A stretch of DNA of 64,000 bases from Amblyomma americanum (GCF_052857255.1 NC_135505.1:44532520-44596519), one strand, 5' to 3'; numbered from the stretch's first letter, positions 35,805 through 45,978 are shown. Notes: a model not told the origin generated them from the sequence alone. Numbers and translations are program-made.

Positions 35805-36290
35805 TCAAGAGAAAGAGAGAGAGGGAGAGTTTATCGACTAGAAAGGGAGAGAGGTTGGACTTAAAAATAAATGTCTGGTCTGCTACTCTGCACAGGGGAA
35901 TGGGAAGAGGAGAAAAAAGAAGGTCACGATGAAGGACGATCATGATGGGAGCAGGCAGATGATGAAATACACTAAAAAACATAAGCACACTTCCTAAGAT
36001 CGCGAACGCGATGCCAGGTCCGTGTCGCTTAAAAAGCGTGAGTTCGCTCGCCTTGCCTGTACAGTTTCTGAACTATCTGGCCCAGCGCCGAGGATCAAAT
36101 CCTCCGAGGAGGACCTTGTGTCCACAGGTTTCAAAACACATGCGAGCATGATTCCTTCATGTGCATATGCTGGACACGCCCCTAAAACACGTTCTATAGT
36201 CTCTAGCACGCCACATGTGTTACAGTCCGGAGAGTCCGCTTGTTCTATTAAGTGCTGGTATTTGCGTATGCAGGCGACGTAATCTTTGGA
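35805..36290 (-). mobile_element. LINE 3' end fragment directly upstream of the GPCR
   Basis: On the minus strand, 36,240-36,100 matches the C-terminal Cys/His region of the LINE at 38,330-38,470 (LINE coding strand: a cysteine pair, then VEHVF-like and CPTC-like residues). It continues through a 3' UTR to a CTCTCTCT-type tail at about 35,805-35,825. It is the same family as 38,130-38,740 but more diverged. It ends about 160 bases before the GPCR start codon and in the same orientation, so GPCR transcription must start within or near LINE-derived sequence. Confidence 0.6.
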
Positions 36291-37260
36291 TTATGCATGC
36301 AACAGGGTGTAATCCACAGATTACGTTTAAGAATACATGTATGATTACACAGAAACAAGGATTTTTCAACATTCCGAACAGGACACCAATCACCTCGAGT
36401 GGGCAAAATAAAAATCAACACTTAACAAAGTCGAACGCGGATGTAACTAACTCTTGGGTAACAACGAAATATTTCGATAAATCAATAATTCGATATTTCA
36501 AATGCCAATGGATAGCTTATAAGCACCTTGGTGGCTGAAATTAGCTTTTTACAGAGAAACAACACACCAGTCTGTTACATGTTTATAGAGTTCGCCCAGG
36601 AGGCCTGACATCACCTCGAGAGGGCTCATGAAAGCAATCCGCGAATACTAAGCGGTCATCAAGCGGATAGAAAACAGATACCGTGGTGGCCATCCCACTG
36701 TTGAAAACTGAATGACGCTTCGCAAAAGATTCTCTGGTTACGGTCCGGGAGCATCAAACTATGCATGTCGTAAAGTAGCGTTTATGAGATGATCACATGA
36801 CATTTGCACTGTCATCGTTTGCCGTTAACACATACAGACTCCGGCTTTTCCTAGCAAAAAGGTTTTGTGAGGAGAAGCAAACCAACCGTTTTCATTGTTC
36901 GTTGTTTCTGCCTTTTCAAATATGGAATGTCTCTGTAAAAATTGTACGCGTCCACGATTCCCGCGATCTTTTAGCGACCATGGCTGGCACATAACTGTGC
37001 AAGCAATGAGCTTGGATACGTTTACACCGGTCTCGCTGTAGAACCGAGTTCTATTAAACAACTGGTCTAAAAGACGTTCGTCTGACCATAAATCTTACAT
37101 GCCAACTCCGCTTGGTATCCCCATCCGACTAACCTGCTCAGTACCATTGAGCCAGTCGAGAATCCTGCTGCCCGATTCATCTAATCTCACCATTATATTT
37201 CTATTATATAAGGGTTAAAGTATTCATTAAATTTAATTGCACTTATGCAGCTTAGTAACA
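36291..37260. other. Non-coding part of the left-only segment
   Basis: AT-rich; no gene recognised. The ORFs at 36,797-36,994 and 36,825-37,061 have no motif. Confidence 0.4.
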
Positions 37261-37690
37261 TGGCATGTCTCTGCTTATTTCAATGTTTTCGCGAAACATT
37301 CCTGCGCCTAAAAAATTCTGCATGCGCTGTCTTGTCATTTCCCGCATAACTAATCAAGCGCTGGTTACACACGTGTCCATAATCCAACAAGCCGGCAATT
37401 GGTTTTCTTGCAGACTGTCCATGGCTGGAATAGCCTTCCGACTAAAACGGCGACAATTGCCCGTCTTCGACTTGTCAAATCCGCCATCCACGAAGCACAT
37501 TAACCTGTGAAAACTATTGTCCATCAATGTAAGCCATATATAAAGTATGTTTTTGCCGTTGTTATCCGCACCCCTTCTATAATGCCTCGCTTGGGGCACG
37601 CATTTAGATTAAAAGTAAAAGTGTATTAATAATTGCAACTTTGTGTGGTTTTCACTGAAGTGGCAAATAGTCCATTCTTGAGGATAAACA

Positions 37691-37777
37691 GGGAGGAGGA
37701 GGAGGAGGAGGAGGAGGAGGAGGAGGAGGAGGAGGAGGAGGAGGAGGAGGAGGAGGAGGAGGAGGAGGAGGAGGAGG
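37691..37777. repeat. (GGA)n tract, left arm
   Basis: About 28 GGA units on the plus strand; creates a spurious poly-proline ORF on minus. The right-arm partner (56,227-56,277) has about 17 units, so the tract changed length after duplication. Confidence 0.95.
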
Positions 37778-38129
37778 GACTTTAATGAAACAGGAGAGTT
37801 CTCCCTGGTAGCCGGTCTGGCATGCTACTCCAGAGAGGATAGTTGGGTGTACAGCATTAACCAAATACGATGATGCGCAGCACTATGCATAAGCAATCTA
37901 CCATTAATAATACATACACTGCAGTAGAGATTGCTATGCTGTTTACTGTTGCTGATGCTGTATTGCCTATAATATAAAATTCTAAATATTTTACTGCAGG
38001 AACTGCGTTTATGCATTTTAGCAGATTACGCCTATACCTCAACACGCCGACGCTGATGCAAGAAGCGTCTTCAGCAGTGGCCTGCGCAAAGCTGTGCCAT
38101 TCTCCGGACCGGACACCACTTGTCTCCTT

Positions 38130-38740
38130 TCGTGGTCTATGAGGAGTGCGACGGCTAGATATTGGACCCTGCCAGACACCCGATACATCCACCTTAACCG
38201 GCAAGATGCGTCGATGGCGTTTTTTTGTTCCTCGCGGAACATTACGCCCTACCCTAGGCATAACACATACGTTGCGTCTGAACGTCGCCTTCACGCGCAA
38301 ATACTTGACCTTAATTGGACAAGCGGACTCCCCGGACTGTTCCACATGTGGCGTGCTAGAGACTGTGGAGCATGTTTTTGTGGAGTGCCCCACGTGTGCA
38401 CGAGAAAGACTCATGCTAGCATCTACTTTGAAGTCTTTTGACACCAAGCTCCTCTCAGAGGATTTGATCCTCTGCGTTTAGCAAGATAGAACGAAAACAC
38501 TGCAGGCAACGCGAACGCCCTCACGCTTTTTAGGTGACACGAGCCTTGACTCGCGTTTGCAACGTTAGAAAGTGTGCCGTGTCTTTTTTCATCCGCCTTC
38601 TCACATCAACATCATCCCCAATCTTTAATTTGTTTTTTTCCTTCTTCACTTTCCCAAGTGCAGAGTAGAAGGCCAGATGTTCATTTTTCCGGCCAACCTC
38701 TCTGCCTTTCCCGTCAATAAACACTCTCTCTCTCACTCCG
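38130..38740 (+). mobile_element. LINE 3' end (RNase H end and Cys/His tail), left arm
   Basis: The plus frame 38,146-38,481 reads TRKYLTLIGQADSPDCSTCG and then VLETVEHVFVECPTCARERL, the C-x-x-C...H...C tail seen after RNase H at the C-terminus of several tick LINE ORF2 proteins. The stop is near 38,479. The 3' UTR runs to a CTCTCTCTCTC tail at about 38,720-38,738. Partner: 55,265-55,860 on minus. A frameshift separates the upstream half. Fragment only. Confidence 0.65.
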
Positions 38741-39764
38741 AAAAGCAGTCAAATGATGGACAGAAACCAGAAGGGCATTCTAGATTGGCGCCGTTTGGTA
38801 CGCCAGTGATTTGCACGGAGAGCAAAGAATGAAGTGAAATTGCAAAATCTCAGTGATTACGGCCAGAATCCATCTATGCCTTAAACGGGGAAAAGTGAAG
38901 AGGGCGTTCGAAGTGTCGAAGCTCAAGAAAACGCTCGCACTGAATGCTTAAATGCAGCTCTGCAATTTGGGTAGGCCTTCTCTGAAGACGGACTGCGGTA
39001 AGAGATATGCGGTCGAGGACAAAAGTGCCTCGACCTCTTGGTCCACAGACGATGCCGATACGTATATTATTAACAGGTGGAGAGACTCCACACTTGTGCA
39101 GGCGAAAGTAGTGACTTTCATCTCCACAAGTGTGGTATCCAAACCAGCGCTAATATTTAAACAATGGGCCTCGTATGCGCATCATACGGTTCGGAGATTT
39201 TTGTCTCCCACTGTACAAGAGTTGCTATCCTATCCATCAGCAATGCGTCCTGCTTTACACACCAATCAGGCATGTCCGCCTCTCTGAGCCATCCATATTC
39301 CTATCGTGCAATCTAGCCTATCCAAATGTACCCAAAATAACTGACCTCAAACCATACCAATATGTGGGTCTGCCGACCAAACAGGGAAATTACTGCACTA
39401 GTTTTATTCCTTAGCAGTTTAAATTCACGAAGTTTTAGTTCTATTTTGTGAGTGGGTCATTATGTGGGAATGCGTTTTATTCGCCATTGGTGCTAAAAAT
39501 AAGCACAGTTGTCTATTTATGAATTGGGAGTTCTGTCAAATGCTGGAGCAAAATTTTCCATTTATTTCTAAACCATTATTCACTGCAGCAACGAAATACC
39601 TCCGAGCAATCTATTCTAATAAGCTTCATGGAACTCCTTGGCTACCGTCTCAGTTAACCTTTTAAGCGTCGCATAATGAAGCAGTAGTCAAAAACGAAAA
39701 TTGATGCCGCTAATTTTCCTTACTCTTCTAAATTAACTATGGTGTAATGCAGCCGCGTTCACAA
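38741..39764. other. Arm sequence with paired hairpins, no gene
   Basis: It matches 54,236-55,250 inverted. It contains two strong hairpins (39,011-39,035 and 39,088-39,135). Short ORFs run in both strands across the hairpins because the sequence is self-complementary. No protein domain recognised. Confidence 0.5.
39011..39135. repeat. Two adjacent hairpins, left arm
   Basis: Hairpin 1: GGTCGAGG (39,011) pairs with CCTCGACC (39,028). Hairpin 2: CCACACTTGTG (39,088) pairs with CACAAGTGTGG (39,125), with an inner GAAAGT/ACTTTC stem and a 4-base loop. Both stems are unchanged in the right arm (54,966-54,990 and 54,866-54,913), where only the loop of hairpin 2 differs (AGTG against AGCG read on the same strand). 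Confidence 0.7.
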
Positions 39765-42090
39765 AGATTTAGTAGGTTTTTTCACATGTTCCATTTTTAG
39801 AACATTGGCGTTTACGATATGAAAAACACAAATATCGTCTGGAACAACTTTTATTGAGTGTTAAATGGGGATTGCTTACTCGTGTTAACAGAGGAATAAT
39901 TATTAGCTTCATACGATGATTTTCAAAATTATAAATGTTTATAACAAAGCTTGCGAAAATTTCTTTTTTTCATCCTACATGCCGTAGGTAGGTAACACTT
40001 CAGAAGCCATGGTATGTGTTGCCAACCATTTCTTGCACAGCCGCTTTTTGCACTGCTGACATTGGTTCTTTGTGTTTTTCTTGCACTCTTCACACTTCCC
40101 ATGAGTTGCTGAGATGATGTAGTGGCCATCAGTTTTCCTATCCTTCCGTCTCGGATTAACCCGAGGTCTTGGCCGCACAGTGATTCACTGCTTGAGGTGC
40201 AGCAAGGACATGGCGACGTCCCTCCGATATGCTATGTGCTTCATGGCGGCATTAGTTCTTTTGTGAAGCTCGCAGTAAAGGAGATATTCTGCCACGACAG
40301 CCATGTTAAGACCATTGCAGAAAAGGTTCCACCGCCGTTTTTTTCTTCGAAGCCTTGGGCGATAACTTCCGCGGATGCGGTCGAGAACATCTACTTGCGC
40401 CATGCCCTCAATGTATTTTTTTCAGAAAATATGGTTGACGAATGTCTACCTTTTTGTTTGCGCGCCCTGAGAAGCGTTTTGCAGTTCCAAGAGGCTCATG
40501 GTCGAGGTGGCTTGAAGAAACTATGACGACTGCATTGTCTTTTTACCTGCATGTGTAGACCACACTGTCATATTTGTAGTGGAAAGAACCTCTTTCCTCT
40601 CTACCGACGTCTTTCAAGCTCTTCAGTGGGAACCACCGGTTTCTGTACCTCGTACAGTCCCCGTCACTCGAATCCTCTTGTCAGCCAGTTTCGCCAGGGC
40701 ACCGTGCGAATTGAAAAGGTTGTCAAACTAGACTACGTGCTATTACGGGGCGGTTAGGAGAGATGCCATAATGCTAACAATCCTCAGCCCGAGAGTTGTC
40801 TTCTCGTTCTTCTCATTTCTCGCGCAATATATTTCCTTTGCGTAGAGGTACCCATGCGAAGAGCAACTCATCCATTTCTTATACCCAGATCGAATAGGTT
40901 TACCGCGAATTGACATTTTGCACGAATGGTGACCATAAAAGGCACCGTTGACTCCTCGATGCTGAGGATTTCATGGAACACTCCAAACTGGCGGAAATAT
41001 TTGAAGATTTTATCATAAAACGGCTGAATCTTGGCCATCTCCTCGCATGCTTTAAACCGAGTGTTGTCCATTACACGAAAAAACCTTTTGAGCTGCCGGA
41101 ACCTACTGCGGGCCATCACTGTCGCGACTAAATTCACACAAAGGTCTTCTGCGGTCCTCCAATATGAGTCCTTAGATGGAACGGAGTGACACCCGCTCAA
41201 AAGTACGAGACCGAAAAACTGACCTATGTTCTCTCCTGTGACGTCCACCTCCTCCCTCTTTTGGAGTGCTTAGCTTGCAGCCAGTTGAGCCAGTGAACCA
41301 AGGTATTCTGGACAAATAATTTTGCTGAACAGCATGAATGGGCTCACGTCTGTTAGCAAAGGAAATGCCTCTAGCAACAACGGAGGATTCTGTCAGGGAA
41401 GTATTTTGTCGAACGTAGCACGGTCACCCCATAGTGCGCTAAGGGAGCGCTTTGGAGTTTTTGTTTATCCAGCCTTGTTTGCAGACTTGCGCTCTTTTCC
41501 AGCAGTCGACTGCCTCCACGCTGGTTTCTTTCGTCGTGTCTCAGGCGAATCAACGTCATCATCGCAGCACCGCATAACTAAAACGTGCCCGCAAACACCA
41601 TTGGGAACAACTTCAGACGAGTCAATTTCGTTCACGTGCTCCTAGTCAGTAATTTTTCAATCTTCATCAGCCGGTAGGTGGCATATAGACACACCTTCGC
41701 ATTCGTCAACGGGAAGGGTGAAGAAAAGGTCAATTGCAGGCTCCATTTTGAGGAAGCGTTGTGCCGTGAACCGCAACGAGAGTTATTGCGTTGAGAAGTA
41801 TAGTAATACATTATAAAATCAGCCGCGATGTCGTTTTGTACTCACATTCACAAGGATTGATGCGGTTATGCGCTGCAGTCGAATGCTGCTCCTTCTGCGT
41901 GCCACGCAAAAACGCTGTCAAAATAATGCCAATTAAAGATAGGGTTCAACCTTGCGCCAAACGACACCTAGAGAGCGCCATCAAGTTACCGGAAAAAAAG
42001 ACACGGCGAAATGCATGTACGAGTGTACGCTGCTTTGGCACGTAAAACGCCAATGTTCCAAAAACGAAACATTCGCATAAGACAATAAAA
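39765..42090 (-). mobile_element. piggyBac-like DNA transposon, left arm copy
   Basis: It contains the transposase remnant (39,975-41,746) bounded by matching inverted motifs. From 39,781 inward: CATGTTCCATTTTTAGAACA then TTGGCGTTTACG. From about 42,085 inward on the other strand: ATGTTTCGTTTTTGGAACAT then TGGCGTTTTACG. This suggests terminal or subterminal inverted repeats about 2.3 kb apart. I could not identify a TTAA target site at either end, so the exact borders are open. Confidence 0.6.
39975..41746 (-). pseudogene. piggyBac transposase pseudogene, left arm
   Basis: The minus strand starts with an acidic N-terminus at ATG 41,746. It continues with FMLFSKIICPEYLGSLAQLA-like sequence and then the clear block 41,248-40,868 (MDVTGENIGQFFGLVLLSGC, HSVPSKDSYWRTAEDLCVN, FRQLKRFFRVMDNTRF, MAKIQPFYDKIFKYF, SIEESTVPFMV). 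In the last block, active piggyBac-type enzymes have D-E-S; here it is E-E-S, a change at a catalytic Asp. The middle (40,860-40,500) is frameshifted. The C-terminus has VDVLDRIRGSYRPRLRRKKR, WNLFCNGLNMAVVAEYLLY and the Cys-rich tail CEECKKNTKNQCQQCKKRLC. Multiple stops; dead. Confidence 0.82.
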
Positions 42091-42885
42091 AATGAAAACT
42101 AGAGTGTGTTTATTATTTATTATTTTTGTGCCTAGAAATATTTATTGCATGCCGATAGATTAGTTCAGCTTTGCTCATTGCAATATTATATTTCCTCGGG
42201 AATAATCCAAAAACGTATGGCGCTAACTGAACGCAAAATATGCCTGTTTGTTAGCATTCATGCAAAATTTCTAAATAGGTTGATAATAAAAATAATACTG
42301 CTATGTTTTCTACGAGTATCAGTGAGTATGAGAAAATAAAAAGAAAAACTGCGATAGATGGGGAGGAAAATAAATAATCTGGATTCGTGTGTTCCACATT
42401 TAGAGCATTGACAAGTAAAAGGCTAAGCACACATCTAATCTAATGCGAATAGATCAATCCATTGAAAAGGTTTGGGGTCAACCTTGCACATGTGAAAGTC
42501 TGCACTTAAACCTTATTGGAGCACGAAGCTTTTCCAGTTATCAAAATTAAACCGCTACTCAGAGTCTTCCAAGTCATCAGTATTAAAACATCGCTTCAAA
42601 ATATCCGAGGCCTGGTAGGCCTGAATCCAATGTGTAGGAATTTCTCAGCGGCGCCAAAAAGGTAAATGTAATTGCTGTAATTGCGGATAGACAATGCTTG
42701 CTGACAGAAAAAAATGTACAAGTGTCATTTTTTCGGCCCATGCTGAAGGCATACGCGATGCGACGCAAAGCCGCCTTCTGAGCCCAGTTACTACATCCGT
42801 AGGTTATTCCTCAAGAAACAGTCGAGCGCTCCTTCGTAACCGCAGCAGAAAACATGCGCCAAGCAATCTTTCTTCAACCACTTCG
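42091..42885. other. Arm sequence between piggyBac and BTB, no gene
   Basis: It matches 45,979-46,780 inverted at high identity. Largely AT-rich; ORFs here (for example 42,145-42,339) have no recognised domain. It may be the 3' UTR of the BTB fragment. Confidence 0.4.
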
Positions 42886-43495
42886 TCAGGTTCTTCGCTT
42901 AGCAGGCGGTTTGCCTGAGTTGCTGTTACAACCGAAGAGCACGCGGACAACGTGTCTCGACAGGTCGGCAGTGTTTTTCTTAACCGCAGCCATGCGGCTC
43001 AACCGCTTCACTCCGGTGAGCACAGATATATTCGATGGCACGACTGCGCAACACGACTGCGTTGTGGCGGTCGGCGAGGATGAATGCAGTCCCAGCATTC
43101 TCGACATCCAAGATTTCGATGAAGGCCTCTGCGCACATGTCTCGAAGGCCACGCAGGCAGTACTTGGCTGCTAAGAAGAACGAGTCTGCCATAGAAGTGA
43201 GGTTCGACGAGCGGCCGGTGTCGAGAAAGGAGACGGATTTCCTGAATACGTAATAGACAACGTCCGAAATCAAGACCTCGTCATGCTGCGCTTCCAGCAT
43301 ATCGTGGCTATGTATGACTTTAAACACAGGCCACCGGGAGGCCAGTATCGGACTGTTTCCGCGGTACGCGCCTCCGCCGACCTTAATGGTGACATAGGCA
43401 TGGTTTCCGCTGTCGAGTAGCCAGTGGGGTTCTTTGGAAAGTGGGAAATCAGCTATGTCGCTGTTGTCGATCTCACCTCTTCCAGGCACACTGAA
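42886..43495 (-). pseudogene. SPOP-like BTB/POZ fragment, left arm
   Basis: BTB domains of SPOP-type proteins dimerise and bind Cullin 3 to direct ubiquitination. The minus frame from 43,489 shows AYVTIKVGGGAYRGNSPILA, SRWPVFKVIHSHDML, EAQHDEVLISDVVYYVFR, FLDTGRSSNL, MADSFFLAAKYCLRGLRDMC, DVENAGTAFILADRHNAVVL and RAIEYICAHRSEAVEPHG. A one-base frameshift follows (shared with the right arm) before the C-terminal AAVKKNTADLSRHVV and CNSNSGKPPAKRRT-stop (42,886). No ATG precedes the domain: the track-like start is GTG and an in-frame TAA lies 9 bases further up. The MATH domain usual in SPOP is absent. Sequence before it (CTAATTCAG) could be a splice acceptor, so an orphan exon is possible. Confidence 0.75.
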
Positions 43496-44079
43496 TTAGC
43501 CACCAAAGAATGTCAACTAGCAGGGTATCACGAGGTTGCATCCCTGGAAGAGTTGAAAACTATTGCCTTCAAGGGCGCTTGTGGGATCAGTCTTCGAAAA
43601 ATAAACCCCTTGGAATTCTATAAAAGGGAGCGAACTCCAGTATCAGCTTTATGTTACTAATGCTCAATTGCACTGACGACGGAAAATGCAGCCTGCGCAT
43701 GCACATCATGTAGACCTGTGCAAACCACGCAAAGAGAGAGACATTCTTGGCCGCAAAATGCCACCTTCAGGCTCAGTGAAAGGTGCCAATTCCCTGATTC
43801 CTGGACTAGTGTCGGAAAGCAATAGCTTCGGATGGAGCTTCCCGCCTGATGGTGCGAAAACTGGCGCACGTCCTTCACCACCCAGCGGAAGGGAAGTACC
43901 TCAGTTCTGTGGTCTGAGATGCAGCTGTATTCTGCCACGGACATGGCGGCGCTGTTTCAGGAAGATGTTCGAAACTTGTCGGGAGCCGTACTGGTCGCGT
44001 GCCGGCAAAACCACTCACCATGAACTACCTTCCCTTGGGAAGACCCGGCTGCGAGAGGCTCATCCAGGCGGGGCAATCA

Positions 44080-44693
44080 TCATCATCATCATCAGCATTA
44101 CTACATCCACTGCAGGCCAAAGGCCTCTCCCATGTCTCTCCAATTAACCCTGTCCTTTGCCAGCTGCATCCACCCTATGCCTGCAAACTTAACCTAATCT
44201 GCCCACCTAACCTTCTGTCGCCCCTGCTACGCTTACTTTCTCTTATAATCCATTCCGTTACCCTTATCGCCCAGCGGTTATCTTCCCTTCACATTACTTG
44301 CCCTGTCTAAGCTCATTTATTCCTTTTGATTTCGACTAGGAAGTCATCAACCCGCGTTTGTTCCCTCACCCACTCTGCCCATTTCCGGTCTCTTTAAATT
44401 ACACCTAACATTTTTCTCTCCATGGCTCGCTGCGTTGTTCTTAACTAAGCTGAACTCCTTTCGTTAGCCTCCAGGTCTCGGCGCCGTAGGTGAGTACCGG
44501 AAACATACAGCTGTTGTACACTTTCCTCTTGAGGGAAATTGGTAAACTGCCATTCATGATCTGCGAGAACCTGCCAAATGCGCTCCCCCCATTCTTATCT
44601 TTCTAGTTATTTCCCTCTCAAGATCCGGATCACCTGTCGCTAGCTGCCCTAAGTCGATGTATTCCTTTACAACTTCCAGACGCTCACTGCCAA
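44080..44693 (-). mobile_element. RTE-type LINE, copy 4 (5'-truncated, palindrome centre)
   Basis: A 3' fragment of the RTE family: (ATG)n tail at 44,078-44,095, the CTGCAGGCCAAAGGCCTCTC phrase, then the C-terminal RT region in antisense up to about 44,693, where it stops abruptly in the same area as the [13 protein letters not shown] codons of other copies. Typical of 5' truncation. Nothing of the endonuclease remains. Confidence 0.85.
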
Positions 44694-45147
44694 TCCGCGT
44701 TTTTCATGTTCCTGTGCTGCCACCTCGCGTACAGCGCTGGAAGCTCTTTGGAAGGGTACTGTGCGCCCAACCCGGCCGGAGTGATTGCCGCTGCGGAGCA
44801 CGTTTTGTAGAAATCTGTCAACGATGGCGTGTCCTGGGCAGCATCTGGTACCTGGAGGATTTCTAGGATTAACTGGTGGCTGTGTGCGAAGTCCGAGGCA
44901 GGCTGCTGAGCCCACCGAAGAGCAATTTCTTCAGTATCTCCGATCATGCGGCATGTGATGCGATCGCCAGCTGAGCAAGGGTCGCCGCTTCAGAGATGTA
45001 GGCTACATTCGGAACGTAATGTTCAATGAAATATCCCCGATCAGTGAGAATGGCGTTTTCCGCTGTATATGCCTGCCATCCATGAAAGGTGGATACTACA
45101 TCGTGCACGCCGTAGCACAGAAAACGACCAGGGACAACAGTTTTCAC
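44684..45147 (-). other. Two overlapping open frames of unknown nature
   Basis: The minus ORFs 45,147-44,944 (67 residues, ending IASHAA) and 44,947-44,684 (87 residues, starting MIGDTEEIALRWAQQPASDF) overlap by ATGA. The pair could be one older frame of about 150 residues broken by a frameshift: the first contains DVVSTFHGWQAYTAEN and the second ALYARWQHRNMKN. The last residues of the second overlap the RTE fragment edge. I recognise no family. It could be a remnant of an uncharacterised transposon protein or a host exon. Confidence 0.3.
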
Positions 45148-45368
45148 AATCCCGCCGCGGTGATTGAGTGGTTATGGCTTTGTAGCAGAACACGTTCTTG
45201 GGCAAGTTGGTTCATAGCTTAAGTGGATGAAGCGCACAAAAGACATGACACAGGGGCTATATTTTTCGAAGACTGATCCCCACAAGCGCCCTTTAAGGCA
45301 ATAGTTTTCAACTCTTCCAACGAGGCAACCTCGTGATACTCTGCTAGATGACATTCTTTGGCGGCTAA

Positions 45369-45978
45369 TTCAGTGTGCCTGGAAGAGGTGACAACGACAA
45401 CAGCGACATAGCTGATTTCCCCCTTTCCAATGAACCCCACTGGCTACTCGACAGCGGAAACCATGCCTATGTCACCATTAAGGTCGGCGGAGGTGCGTAC
45501 CGCGGAAACAATCCGATACTGGCCTCCCGGTGGCCTGTGTTTAAAGCCATACTTAGCCACAATATGCCGGAAGCGCAGCATGACGAGGTCTTGATTTCGT
45601 ACGTTGTCTATTACATATTCAGGATATCCGTCTCCTTTTTCGACACCGGCCGCTCGTCGAACCTCGCTTCTATGGCAGACTCGTTCTTCTTAGCAGCCAA
45701 GTACTGCCTGCGTGGCCTTCGAGACATGTGCGCAGAGCCCTTCATCGAAATCTGGGATGTCGAGAATGCTGGGACTGCACTCATCCTCGCCAACCGCCAC
45801 AACGCAGTCGTGTTGAGCAGTCGTGCCATCGAATATATCCGTGCTCACCGGAGTGAAGCGGTTGAGCCGCATGGCTGCGGTTAATAAAAACACTGCCGAC
45901 CTGTCGAGAGACGTTGTCCGCGTGCTCTTCGGTTGCAACAGCAACTCAGGCAAACCGCCTGCTAAGCGAAGAACCTGA
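45369..45978 (+). pseudogene. SPOP-like BTB/POZ fragment, right arm
   Basis: Partner of the left fragment and divergently oriented to it, 1.87 kb away. The open frame 45,369-45,884 has NHAYVTIKVGGGAYRGNNPI, SRWPVFKAILSHNMPEAQ, MADSFFLAAKYCLRGLRDMC, CAEPFIEIWDVENAGTALIL and RAIEYIRAHRSEAVEPHGCG-stop. The same one-base frameshift as in the left arm follows, with the C-terminal piece ending CNSNSGKPPAKRRT at 45,978. There is no ATG before the domain (first codon GTG at 45,375, stop TAA at 45,366). Changes against the left copy include HDML to HNMP and AEAF to AEPF. Confidence 0.75.

Larger units (their letters stand above)
33416..37284. other. GPCR-bearing segment present in one palindrome arm only
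   Basis: Left-arm sequence matches the right arm up to GGACCATCAGTT (33,415) and again from GTTTTCGCGAAACATTC (37,285). In the right arm these two points are joined directly (about 56,682-56,686). The joint shares only GTT/GTTTT microhomology, with no long target duplication. The 3,869-bp segment holds the intact GPCR gene, a LINE 3' fragment just upstream of it, and otherwise non-coding DNA. It is either a deletion from the right arm or an insertion into the left. Microhomology favours deletion. Confidence 0.8.
43604..45259. other. Asymmetric centre of the inverted duplication
   Basis: A 1,656-bp non-palindromic spacer between the arms. It holds an RTE 3' fragment on minus (44,080-44,693) flanked by unassigned sequence (43,604-44,079 and 44,694-45,259). 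The presence of a spacer shows that the structure is not a simple hairpin read-through. Confidence 0.8.

Noticed and set aside
35682..35864. Plus-strand Arg/Glu-rich ORF near the receptor
   Set aside because: It is antisense to the LINE tail and is made of GAGA repeats.
37652..37864. Poly-proline protein
   Set aside because: It is the (GGA)n tract read on the minus strand.
38948..39142. Overlapping ORFs on both strands in the hairpin block
   Set aside because: Self-complementary hairpins naturally keep both strands open. No conserved protein motif is present.
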